A stretch of DNA of 64,000 bases from Muriicola jejuensis (GTDB lineage: Bacteria > Bacteroidota > Bacteroidia > Flavobacteriales > Flavobacteriaceae): NCBI RefSeq assembly GCF_010671595.1, contig NZ_JAABOP010000003.1, forward strand, positions 124,001 to 188,000, in the 5' to 3' direction. Of the stretch, positions 36,984 to 44,935 are shown piece by piece; positions within the stretch are counted from its first letter, which is position 1; each line of letters begins with the position of its first letter. The notes below the pieces were generated by a model. That model made no database searches. It was not told the DNA's origin and worked only from the letters and a program-made list of their open reading frames with translations. Both the position numbers and the translations under genes were made by a program.

Positions 36984-38434
36984 TCTTTAAACAATCCTTC
37001 AGTAACCTGATCATAACCTATATCGGTTTCGCCATTGGGGCGGTCAATACCTTGTTTCTGTATGCGCGATTCCTCACCGATACCTATTACGGCCTCGTTG
37101 GTGTCATCCTGGCCACCTCAGCCATTCTCATGCCTCTCCTGGCCCTGGGCGTTCCCAATACCCTGATCAAATTTTATTCTGCCTACACGGACGAGAGGTC
37201 GAAGGACGGCTTCCTCTTTCTTATGCTGCTCCTGCCCCTGGCCTTTATCGTTCCTTTGGGTCTTTTCAGTTACCTCGCCAACGAAGCGATTGGCTCATTT
37301 ATCGGGCAAAAGAATGCTATCGTGGAGGACTATGTGTGGCATATATTCCTCATTGCCATGGCTATGGCCTATTTTGAAATATTCTATTCCTGGTCCAGGA
37401 TCCATATGAGGTCGGTCTTCGGGAATTTTATGAAGGAGATCTTTGGCCGACTCGTCATTTTTTTGCTCCTCTTTGCGGTCCACTTCAACTATATTTCGGT
37501 CATCACCTTTATGCATGCCCTGGTTGGGGTATACCTGCTAAGGACCCTGATCATGAAATTCTACGCCTTTTCCCTGCGTATGCCGAAACCGTCCTTGCTG
37601 TTTCCCTCTAATTTCTCATCCATCCTCACCTACAGTCTGCTGATCATCCTGGGTGGCTCCACGGCCGTGGTTCTTCTGGAGGTAGACAAATTCATGATCA
37701 ATCAGTTCATAGAGATCGAGAAGGTGGCCTACTATACGGTGGCTGTTTTTATCGCCACAGTTATCGCGGTTCCTTCCAGGGCCATGCACCAGATCACCTA
37801 TCCCATGACCGCCTCCCTGTTGAACAATAAGGACCATGCAGGACTGGCCGTGCTGTATCGCAAGAGCTCCCTGACCCTGTTTATCGTCTCTGGCCTGATT
37901 TTCATTCTTGTCCTCCTGAACCTGGGCGACCTTTACCTGTTATTGCCGGAGAATTACCGGGGAGGATTTTACATCGTACTGCTTATTGGCCTGGCGAGGG
38001 TTTTTGACGCCCTCCTGGGGAACAACAATGCCATCCTGTACAATTCGGACCACTACCGGGCCATTCTGTGGCTCGGGGTACTATTGGCCGTACTTACGAT
38101 CATCCTCAACTGGGTGCTTATCCCAATCACAGGGATCACAGGGGCTGCCCTGGCTACGTTTCTGGCGGTCTTTCTATATAACCTGCTAAAGCTGCTTTAT
38201 GTAAGGTCGAGACTGGGATTACAGCCATTCAGCAGGGAAACCTTTAAGGTATTTTTTCTCCTTGCCGGAGTGGTGCTTTTGTTCTTGTACGTGCAATTTC
38301 CATTTCACCCCGTGATCAATATCGCTCTGAAAAGCCTGCTGATCACCTTGGTATATGTAGGGGTACTCTATCGCTTTAGGATCTCCGAGGATGTGTATGC
38401 GCTTCTGTCCCGATACTTCAAAAGAATAGGATAG
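36974..38434 (+). CDS. Polysaccharide flippase (Wzx-like, MATE/MOP superfamily)
   Basis: A 486-residue integral membrane protein with about 14 hydrophobic segments and the MOP-superfamily layout. It should flip lipid-linked sugar repeats from the cytoplasmic to the periplasmic face. It overlaps the glycosyltransferase gene by 10 bases and ends the DUF4834, YfhO, GT4 operon. No dedicated polymerase (Wzy) or ligase is seen in the window. Confidence 0.88.
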   Translation: MGVVFKQSFSNLIITYIGFAIGAVNTLFLYARFLTDTYYGLVGVILATSAILMPLLALGVPNTLIKFYSAYTDERSKDGFLFLMLLLPLAFIVPLGLFSYLANEAIGSFIGQKNAIVEDYVWHIFLIAMAMAYFEIFYSWSRIHMRSVFGNFMKEIFGRLVIFLLLFAVHFNYISVITFMHALVGVYLLRTLIMKFYAFSLRMPKPSLLFPSNFSSILTYSLLIILGGSTAVVLLEVDKFMINQFIEIEKVAYYTVAVFIATVIAVPSRAMHQITYPMTASLLNNKDHAGLAVLYRKSSLTLFIVSGLIFILVLLNLGDLYLLLPENYRGGFYIVLLIGLARVFDALLGNNNAILYNSDHYRAILWLGVLLAVLTIILNWVLIPITGITGAALATFLAVFLYNLLKLLYVRSRLGLQPFSRETFKVFFLLAGVVLLFLYVQFPFHPVINIALKSLLITLVYVGVLYRFRISEDVYALLSRYFKRIG

Positions 38435-38465
38435 AGTTAGGACGACATTTTTCTCGGCACTCGAA

Positions 38466-38502
38466 TGGAAAAACCCCGCGGGGACGAATCCTCCGCGGGG
38501 TT
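38466..38502. terminator. GC-rich terminator hairpin between convergent genes
   Basis: A 10-bp perfect stem AACCCCGCGG / CCGCGGGGTT; the T-tract follows it on the minus strand (TTTTTCC), so it mainly ends the Arg/Ser-rich protein gene, but the hairpin may also stop the flippase transcript. Confidence 0.85.
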
Positions 38503-38530
38503 AACCAACTAACCAACCTAAAAACTATCT

Positions 38531-39760
38531 TTACTGTACCCTTTTGCTTCGGGTTGTAGCGGTCCGTGAAGTGGACCTTGCTTTTGTTTCCTTACCGGAT
38601 CTCGTACTTACCGCCTTTCGGGTTACCGGCGTTCTGCTGATCACTTTAGGGCGATTTGACTCTGAAGTACTTCGCTTGTAGGACTTGGATCCCTGAGAGT
38701 TTCGCACTTCGTTCCCGGTGTTCGCCGATCTCGAAACAGTCCTTCCGTCTTTTCGGTAATCAGAAGATCTGGAAGTACTCCTTTTTGTCTCTGCAGGGGC
38801 CGCACTTCTGGTGACACCGGTCGATCTGCCATTGGACCTCTCACTGACTCTTGCCTTCTCATTATTTCTGGCAAAGTCTGTAGATCTGTTTGCGGATCGC
38901 TCTCCAACCCTGGCCTTTTCAGTATTTCTGCTGGAGCGATACCCTTCTGACCGGGTATTGGTCCTCGAGACAGGTGTGGCCTGATTAGACCTTACGCTTT
39001 TTCCGGAATTTCTGAACTGACCGTTGTCGCGTGTATATCCGTTATCCCTTCGTCCTCTGTTATCACGGGCAACTACCCTTCTGTCATTTCGATACACTCT
39101 TTCCCTTTCCGGTCTGTAGTTGTATCGGTAGCTCCTTCCCACCTGGGCATAGAATCTCCTGTTGTTGTTTATATAAGGCCCGTAATAGGTATACCGTATG
39201 GGGGCATAATACCTTCTGTAAGGCCTGTTATACACCAGGCAGAATCCAAGGGCAGGTCTGGCAAAGTAATCGTGGAACGGGCTGTAGATATAATGTCTGT
39301 TGTACACATTCACAAATCCGTTGAACCTGTGGAAGAACCCTCGGTTGTTATAGTATACGTAGAGTCCGCCAACACGTCTCAGCCTGCCATTGTTGTACCA
39401 GATATTGATCCCGCCGATCTGTGAAACACGACCGTAGTAGTCGTAATAGACAGGCACGTTTTCTATCTGGATCACCGCACCGTAATCGTCGTACTGTACA
39501 AAGGGGCTGTAATCAAATCCACTGTTGAAGGTGATATTGCTCCTTCTGAAGTTGATATTGGCTCCAAAATTTACCCTGTTGTCGATGTAAAAATCGAACT
39601 CACCATCCGGATATACAGAAAATGTAATTCCGTTTTCTACAAAGATGACAGAATTGTTATACCCGAACACGCTGCTGACCATCGTGTTCTTGTCCAGCGT
39701 TGTGGCTTCTACTGAGCTGCTCAGTACAAAAGCTCCTAAGATGAGTAAAAGATTTTTCAT
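38531..39760 (-). CDS. Exported Arg/Ser-rich repeat protein
   Basis: A 409-residue protein. I take the ATG at 39760, which gives a clear signal peptide (MKNLLLILGAFVLSSSVEA); the frame is open to 39829, but the upstream extension would be poor for export. The first half (about 30-190) is aromatic-rich with many Tyr, Asn and Gly and repeated YYNN/YDYYG-like units. The second half is almost all Arg, Ser, Thr and charged residues and includes two tandem 20-residue repeats (see separate entry). It is probably a secreted or surface protein; I do not recognise a family and the sequence is partly of low complexity. Confidence 0.7.
   Translation of the reverse strand: MKNLLLILGAFVLSSSVEATTLDKNTMVSSVFGYNNSVIFVENGITFSVYPDGEFDFYIDNRVNFGANINFRRSNITFNSGFDYSPFVQYDDYGAVIQIENVPVYYDYYGRVSQIGGINIWYNNGRLRRVGGLYVYYNNRGFFHRFNGFVNVYNRHYIYSPFHDYFARPALGFCLVYNRPYRRYYAPIRYTYYGPYINNNRRFYAQVGRSYRYNYRPERERVYRNDRRVVARDNRGRRDNGYTRDNGQFRNSGKSVRSNQATPVSRTNTRSEGYRSSRNTEKARVGERSANRSTDFARNNEKARVSERSNGRSTGVTRSAAPAETKRSTSRSSDYRKDGRTVSRSANTGNEVRNSQGSKSYKRSTSESNRPKVISRTPVTRKAVSTRSGKETKARSTSRTATTRSKRVQ
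38810..38929 (-). repeat. Two tandem 60-base units coding 20-residue repeats
   Basis: Within the Arg/Ser-rich protein, the units begin RNTEKARVGERSANRST and RNNEKARVSERSNGRST, in register and adjacent. A short local duplication. Confidence 0.8.
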
Positions 39761-39965
39761 GACACAAGTATTTAAATTCTGAATGCAACTATTTACATTC
39801 ATGTACTCAGTATTCAAACAGCGTGCCAAAAATCAGGAGACGTACTTAATACAATGATAAACAGATAGTTATAAACATTAAAAGATCACCAGGGCAGCGA
39901 GGTCTATGCAACTTAGATGCGCCAGGCAATGAATAAACGGATAAATGGTGAGTGTTAAAGGGAGG

Positions 39966-42746
39966 TCAGATCTTTGATTTGAGGTACCTGGCAGTATGCC
40001 CTTTCCCTTCAGATACGACCTCTTCAGGGGTACCCTCGGAGACGAGGTAACCTCCGTTTTCCCCTCCTTCAGGTCCCAGGTCGATCAGGTAATCGGCACA
40101 TTTGATCATATCGAGGTTGTGTTCGATGACCAGTACGGAATGTCCTGCCTGCAGCAGGGCCTCAAAGGAATTCAAAAGTTTTTTGATGTCGTGGAAATGC
40201 AGGCCTGTGGTAGGTTCGTCGAAAATGAACAGGGCCTTGTCCTTTGACGCCCCTTTCACTAAGAACGTGGCCAGTTTGATGCGCTGAGCTTCCCCTCCGG
40301 ATAAAGTAGATGAAGATTGCCCCAGGGTTACATAACCCAATCCCACATCCTGAAGGGGTTTGAGTTTCGCTATTACCTTATTTTGTTTGTGTCTTTTAAA
40401 GAATTCCAGGGCGTTGTCGATGGTCATATTCAGTACATCGTCTATGTTCATGCCTTCGAATCGCACTTCCAGCACATCTTTCTTGAAGCGTTTGCCCTGG
40501 CAGGTATCGCATTCCAAATGCACATCGGCCATGAACTGCATCTCAACGGTGATCTCACCTTCGCCTTTGCATTTTTCGCACCGGCCCCCTTCTACGTTAA
40601 AGGAAAAATGCTTGGCCTGGTAACCCCTTAATTTGCTGAGTTTCTGGGAGGCGAACAGACTTCTGATATCGTCATAGGCCTTGATATAGGTGACGGGGTT
40701 AGACCTTGAGGACCGCCCGATGGGATTCTGGTCCACGAATTCAATGCTTTTGATGTCCCTGTATTTTCCTTCGATGCCGGTATGCTGCCCGGCCTTGTCG
40801 CCATAGCCCCCTAATTCCTTCAGAAGGGCTGGATATAGGATCTTCCTCACCAGGGTGCTCTTGCCACTTCCTGACACACCCGTAACCACCGTCAGCATGT
40901 TGAGGGGGAAGGTAACATCAATGTTCTTTAAGTTGTGCTCTCTGGCACCTAATACCTTGATAAAATTTGGGCTTCGCCTGCGTTTTTCGGGCACTTCTAT
41001 TTTTTCCTTTCCATTAAGATAGGCCGCCGTGAGGGTTTCGGCTGCCAGGATCTCATCGTAGGTTCCGCTGGCCACGACCTCCCCACCGAACGTTCCCGCC
41101 ATGGGCCCTATGTCGATAATCCGATCTGCAGCCTTCATGATGTCCTCGTCGTGTTCTACAACAATGACCGTATTTCCGAGATCCCTCAGAGATTTGAGCA
41201 CACTGATCAGGTTTTCTGTATCCCTTGGATGAAGCCCAATACTGGGTTCATCCAGTATATACATGGATCCCACCAGGCTGCTGCCCAGGGAGGTGGCGAG
41301 GTTGATACGCTGACTTTCCCCTCCTGAAAGGGTATTCGATTTCCTGTTCAGGGTGAGATAACCCAGCCCGACCTTTTCCAGGAACCCAAGCCTGGTATTG
41401 ATCTCCTTCAACAATCGACTTGCGATCGCCTTTTCGTGATCCGTGATGGTAAGATCCCCGAAAAAGCGGATCAGAGAGGTGATAGGTTGCTCTACGAGAT
41501 CGGAAATGGACATGCCATTGATCTTTACGTAATCTGCTTCCTTCCTGAGGCGTTTCCCCTTGCAAAGGGAACATCGGGTCTTACCGCGGTACCTCGACAA
41601 CATGACGCGGTTCTGAATTTTGTAACTCTTATCCTCCAGCTGCTGAAAGAATTTGTGGATCCCGATAAAATGGCTATTTCCCTCCCAGACCAGGTTCTTC
41701 TGATCCTCTGATAGCTGGTACCAGGGTTTGTGGATGGGAAAGTCGAATTTGTAGGCGGCGTTGACGAGTTGATCCCTGTACCAGCTCATACTTTCACCCC
41801 TCCAGGGGAAAACCGCATTCTCGTATATTGAGAGGGAGGTATTAGGGATCACAAGGTCCTCATCGATGCCGATGACATCCCCGTATCCCTCGCATTTAGG
41901 ACAGGCCCCGTAAGGATTGTTGAAGCTGAACAGGTGTACGTTGGGCTCCAGAAAGCCCATGCCGTCTAGCTCGAAAATATTGCTGAAGGTGGTTTGTTCC
42001 CCTGTGGCAATCTCCTCAATGATACAGGTACCCTTTCCTTCGAAGAAGGCGGAATCAACCGCATTGGCCAGTCGGTTATAAAAGTCCTCGTCCTCTTTCT
42101 TCACGATCCTGTCGACCACCAGGTACAACTGGTCCCCTACAGCCTGATGCAGGTCCTCGTCGATCCGGTGTACTTCCCCACCGTATTTCACTCTCGCATA
42201 GCCCTGGAGAGAGAGGAGTTGGAGCGTTTTTTTCTTATCCCGGTTCTCGGGGATGGTAATAGGCGCCAGCAGGAGGAGTTTTGTGTCCTCTTCGAACCCT
42301 TTTACAAAAGATACTACATCGGTTACCGTGTGCTTTTTTACCTCTTCACCTGAAATAGGAGAAAATGTCCTTCCGATCCTGGCGAAAAGCAGTTTGAGGT
42401 AGTCGTAAATCTCCGTACTGGTCCCGACGGTAGAGCGGGGGTTAGTGGCATTTACTTTTTGCTCAATGGCGATGGCGGGGGCAATCCCCTTGATCTGATC
42501 CACCTTGGGCTTGTCCAGTTTTCCCAGGAACTGACGCGCGTAGGAGGAGAGACTTTCCACATAGCGCCTTTGTCCTTCGGCGTAGAGGGTGTCGAAGGCA
42601 AGGCTCGATTTCCCTGAACCCGACAAGCCCGTGATCACCACCAGCTGGTTGCGTGGAATCACCACGTCAATGTCTTTCAGGTTGTGGAGTTTGGCTCCTT
42701 TAATGATGATATTGGTCTTCGGACTGACCTCCGCAAGCGTGTTCAT
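39966..42746 (-). CDS. uvrA: Excinuclease ABC subunit A
   Basis: UvrA finds DNA damage and loads UvrB in nucleotide excision repair. The protein is 926 residues from the ATG at 42746. Two ABC modules are seen: Walker A GLSGSGKSSLAFD and GVSGSGKSTL, signatures NTLSGGESQR and STLSGGEAQR, and zinc-finger cysteines (CSLCKGKRL; CEKCKGEGE with CDTCQGKR). The frame is open 14 codons further upstream to 42788, but the -7 box at 42764-42771 lies inside that extension, so the start is 42746. It is transcribed alone. Confidence 0.96.
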   Translation of the reverse strand: MNTLAEVSPKTNIIIKGAKLHNLKDIDVVIPRNQLVVITGLSGSGKSSLAFDTLYAEGQRRYVESLSSYARQFLGKLDKPKVDQIKGIAPAIAIEQKVNATNPRSTVGTSTEIYDYLKLLFARIGRTFSPISGEEVKKHTVTDVVSFVKGFEEDTKLLLLAPITIPENRDKKKTLQLLSLQGYARVKYGGEVHRIDEDLHQAVGDQLYLVVDRIVKKEDEDFYNRLANAVDSAFFEGKGTCIIEEIATGEQTTFSNIFELDGMGFLEPNVHLFSFNNPYGACPKCEGYGDVIGIDEDLVIPNTSLSIYENAVFPWRGESMSWYRDQLVNAAYKFDFPIHKPWYQLSEDQKNLVWEGNSHFIGIHKFFQQLEDKSYKIQNRVMLSRYRGKTRCSLCKGKRLRKEADYVKINGMSISDLVEQPITSLIRFFGDLTITDHEKAIASRLLKEINTRLGFLEKVGLGYLTLNRKSNTLSGGESQRINLATSLGSSLVGSMYILDEPSIGLHPRDTENLISVLKSLRDLGNTVIVVEHDEDIMKAADRIIDIGPMAGTFGGEVVASGTYDEILAAETLTAAYLNGKEKIEVPEKRRRSPNFIKVLGAREHNLKNIDVTFPLNMLTVVTGVSGSGKSTLVRKILYPALLKELGGYGDKAGQHTGIEGKYRDIKSIEFVDQNPIGRSSRSNPVTYIKAYDDIRSLFASQKLSKLRGYQAKHFSFNVEGGRCEKCKGEGEITVEMQFMADVHLECDTCQGKRFKKDVLEVRFEGMNIDDVLNMTIDNALEFFKRHKQNKVIAKLKPLQDVGLGYVTLGQSSSTLSGGEAQRIKLATFLVKGASKDKALFIFDEPTTGLHFHDIKKLLNSFEALLQAGHSVLVIEHNLDMIKCADYLIDLGPEGGENGGYLVSEGTPEEVVSEGKGHTARYLKSKI

Positions 42747-42763
42747 ATTCTTCTGGAAAGCAG

Positions 42764-42771
42764 CAAAGATA
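42764..42771 (-). promoter_or_regulatory. -7 box for uvrA
   Basis: On the minus strand TATCTTTG matches TAnnTTTG exactly, 17 bases before the uvrA ATG at 42746. It rules out the longer upstream start. Confidence 0.5.
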
Positions 42772-42862
42772 CGATATGAAAACACCAATAACCAGCCTCA
42801 TTTGGGCCCGTCCCCAAAAATGTTAAAAAAACCATCAAGGGATGCAAGACTCATATTTTTTC

Positions 42863-42870
42863 TATCTTTG
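42863..42870 (+). promoter_or_regulatory. -7 box for the first sigma-factor module
   Basis: TATCTTTG matches TAnnTTTG exactly and would give a leader of about 110 bases before the ATG at 42990. No matching -33 box is clear. Confidence 0.42.
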
Positions 42871-42989
42871 AAGTGTTAATCGTCAAGAAATACGCCTATA
42901 CCGCAACATTACTTTTTGAAGTTTTAGATTTTTTGTCGCGTTCTGAATAACCCCCGCGACCCCTGAATTGAACCAAAAAAAGTAATTGT

Positions 42990-43571
42990 ATGCACACGAC
43001 GATTGACGACGCCACACTTATCCGAAATTATATCAATGGTGATGAGAAAGCCATTGAGCTCCTGATCAACAAACACAATCAACGACTTAGCAGTTATATC
43101 TATTCCAAGGTGAAGGATATGACGGTAACCGAAGATATCTTCCAGGATACCTTTATCAAGGTCATCAGTACCTTTAAACGGGGTACCTATAATGAGGAAG
43201 GGAAATTCCTGCCCTGGGTCATGCGCATCGCCCATAACCTGATCATCGATCATTTCCGCAGAAACAAACGCATGCCCAAATATCAGGGGAACCAGGAATT
43301 CAATATATTTTCTGTTCTCACTGATGACAAACCCAATGCGGAGCGGCAACTTATAAAGGACCAGATAGACCAGGACCTGGAAGTTCTTATAGAACAGCTG
43401 CCCAAGGATCAGTTGGAAGTGCTGAAGATGAGGATCTATCAGAATATGAGTTTCAATGAGATCGCAGAGAACACCGAGGTCAGTATCAATACCGCCCTGG
43501 GACGCATGCGATACGCCCTCATCAATCTGAGGAAACTCATCGAGAAAAATCAAATAGTTTTAACGAATTAA
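42990..43571 (+). CDS. ECF-like RNA polymerase sigma factor, copy 1
   Basis: A 193-residue sigma-70-family protein with regions 2 and 4 only. Region 2 is seen as the TEDIFQDTFIKV and WVMRIAHNLIIDHFRRNKR stretches (about 45-95); region 4 as MSFNEIAENTEVSINTALGR with the following helix (about 152-185). The pattern of sigma factors without a linked anti-sigma fits the ECF type. It is followed 69 bases later by a 47-residue ORF, and the pair is repeated about 1.1 kb downstream. No transmembrane anti-sigma gene is present. Confidence 0.88.
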   Translation: MHTTIDDATLIRNYINGDEKAIELLINKHNQRLSSYIYSKVKDMTVTEDIFQDTFIKVISTFKRGTYNEEGKFLPWVMRIAHNLIIDHFRRNKRMPKYQGNQEFNIFSVLTDDKPNAERQLIKDQIDQDLEVLIEQLPKDQLEVLKMRIYQNMSFNEIAENTEVSINTALGRMRYALINLRKLIEKNQIVLTN

Positions 43572-43640
43572 TCGGCCCTAGGTCGAGGAAATCCATCAAT
43601 CCTGTATCTCTGTCGTTATTTAGATGTAACAAGAGATCAT

Positions 43641-43784
43641 ATGGAAAAGATTTACTCTAGCCCGGAAACTCAATGCAGGCTGATCACAAGCAGGCCAGAA
43701 ACGGTCAAATTCCTACTGGACTATTCCAGGTCACTTCACATGCGTGAATTCAAGGGCATGACCATAGAGCAGAACCTGAATTGA
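43641..43784 (+). CDS. 47-residue protein after sigma factor, copy 1
   Basis: An ORF of 47 codons (MEKIYSSPET..., then PETVKFLLDYSRSL at 19-32, ending in LN). It aligns without gaps with the copy after the second sigma factor: shared are MEKIYS, C12, PET at 19-21, KFLLDYSR at 23-30 and the final LN. Two independent copies keeping the same pattern in the same place argue that it is a real protein rather than chance. The central stretch would form an amphipathic helix. I know no family or function. It lies just before a strong terminator and is likely co-transcribed with the sigma factor. Confidence 0.75.
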   Translation: MEKIYSSPETQCRLITSRPETVKFLLDYSRSLHMREFKGMTIEQNLN

Positions 43785-44102
43785 TAAAGGCGTTTAATTA
43801 GGAAGTTCCAAATTTGTTTATGTGTACAAGCACTTTCTTCGGAAAGTGCTTTTTTTATGGCCTTTCCCACTCTCCAAAATTGATGGCAGCACGACTCTTA
43901 AGAAGATCTTAAAATCCTTGCCATTGGCCAATTCCGACTTTCACATCAAGAATCGGGCATTTGACAACAATGTTTTTCCCGAGGAAGGGTCTTTGGGTAC
44001 TTTTAGAATGTCATTGAAAAACAAGTAACTCAAATTGTTCTGATAACCTTAGTTCTTTAGCCTGGCTGACGAACTAACAAAAACCAAAAAGATACTCTAA
44101 CT
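43785..44102 (+). other. 318-base gene-free stretch between sigma modules
   Basis: Contains a terminator at 43828-43856 and, after it, about 240 bases with no feature I trust. A 68-codon open frame at 43822-44028 begins upstream of and runs through the terminator and resembles nothing, so I do not call it. The promoter of the second module should lie here but shows no exact TAnnTTTG. Confidence 0.6.
43828..43856 (+). terminator. Terminator of the first sigma module (UUCG loop)
   Basis: A 10-bp stem AAGCACTTTC / GAAAGTGCTT closed by the stable TTCG tetraloop, then seven T. Confidence 0.92.
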
Positions 44103-44687
44103 ATGGAACCACAAAGGGACGACTCACTACTAGTTCAGGATTACATCAGCGGGGAAGAAAAGGCACTGGAGATTCTGATCAACCGACACAACCAACGCAT
44201 CAGCAGTTTTATCTATTCCAAGGTACTCGACAGAGATGTTACCGAGGATATCTTTCAGGACACCTTTATAAAGGTTATCAAAACCCTGAAAAAAGGCAAT
44301 TACAGCGAGGAAGGGAAATTCCTCCCCTGGGTGATGAGGATCGCACACAACCTGATCATCGACCATTTCAGGAAGAACAAAAGAATGCCCAAGTTCGAAG
44401 GGAACGACGATTTTAATATCTTCTCTGTGATCGGGGACGATAAACTCAACGCCGAGAAGCAACTGATCAAGGATCAGATAGACAGCGACCTTACCCTCCT
44501 TATCGAGGAATTGCCAGACGACCAGAAAGAGGTCCTGCTTATGCGGATTTACAAGGACATGAGCTTTAAAGAGATCTCAGAGAATACAGGGGTCAGTATC
44601 AATACAGCCCTGGGAAGAATGCGATACGCACTGATCAATCTCAGAAAGATCATTGACAGGCATAATATAGTTCTGACAAATTCATAG
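44103..44687 (+). CDS. ECF-like RNA polymerase sigma factor, copy 2
   Basis: A 194-residue sigma-70-family protein closely similar to the one at 42990 along its whole length (TEDIFQDTFIKV, WVMRIAHNLIIDHFRKNKR, MSFKEISENTGVSINTALGR). Region 2 and region 4 are intact, so it should recognise a promoter and bind core polymerase. The most different parts are the first 20 and last 15 residues. It is followed 67 bases later by the second 47-residue ORF. Confidence 0.88.
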   Translation: MEPQRDDSLLVQDYISGEEKALEILINRHNQRISSFIYSKVLDRDVTEDIFQDTFIKVIKTLKKGNYSEEGKFLPWVMRIAHNLIIDHFRKNKRMPKFEGNDDFNIFSVIGDDKLNAEKQLIKDQIDSDLTLLIEELPDDQKEVLLMRIYKDMSFKEISENTGVSINTALGRMRYALINLRKIIDRHNIVLTNS

Positions 44688-44723
44688 TTCGCAACAATTT
44701 TCACAATATTTCCATAGGCCTTG

Positions 44724-44741
44724 CGTTATCTTATCATAACG
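44724..44741 (+). other. Perfect inverted repeat upstream of the second 47-residue ORF
   Basis: CGTTAT (44724-44729) and ATAACG (44736-44741) can pair with a 6-base loop, 13 bases before the ATG at 44755. A weaker GTTA/TAAC pair sits at the same place upstream of copy 1 (43615-43630). It may be an RNA structure or an operator. Confidence 0.35.
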
Positions 44742-44754
44742 ACATCGCAATCCT

Positions 44755-44898
44755 ATGGAAAAAATTTACTCAACAAAGAAAAACGCTTGCGAGATCCCCA
44801 AAGCTGGGCCGGAAACCATCAAGTTTCTGCTAGACTATTCGAGAGCACTCAGAATCACAAAACACAGGCAGTTCAGTTTTGATCTGATCCTGAATTAA
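44755..44898 (+). CDS. 47-residue protein after sigma factor, copy 2
   Basis: An ORF of 47 codons: MEKIYSTKKNAC..., PETIKFLLDYSRAL at 19-32 and an aromatic end (FSFDLILN). Same length and position as the copy at 43641, same key residues (MEKIYS, C12, PET, KFLLDYSR, LN). The first half before the core and the last 14 residues have diverged, while the core is kept. It reaches the terminator at 44906 without further genes. I cannot name a function. Confidence 0.75.
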   Translation: MEKIYSTKKNACEIPKAGPETIKFLLDYSRALRITKHRQFSFDLILN

Positions 44899-44905
44899 AA
44901 ACCAC

Positions 44906-44935
44906 GGCCCGCATCAGCGGGCCTTTTTCTTTTTG
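44906..44935 (+). terminator. Terminator of the second sigma module, overlapping the nth stop codon
   Basis: Stem GGCCCGC / GCGGGCC with loop ATCA and a T-rich tail. The stop codon of the convergent nth gene is in the loop. Confidence 0.85.

Larger units (their letters stand above)
42990..44898 (+). repeat. Tandem duplication of a sigma factor plus 47-residue ORF module
   Basis: Copy 1 spans 42990-43784, copy 2 spans 44103-44898. Each has a sigma factor of almost the same length, a gap of 67-69 bases, and a 47-residue ORF; both copies end at a terminator. Confidence 0.85.

Noticed and set aside
43822-44028. 68-codon ORF between the sigma modules
   Set aside because: It begins upstream of and runs through a strong terminator and has no counterpart in the second copy of the module.
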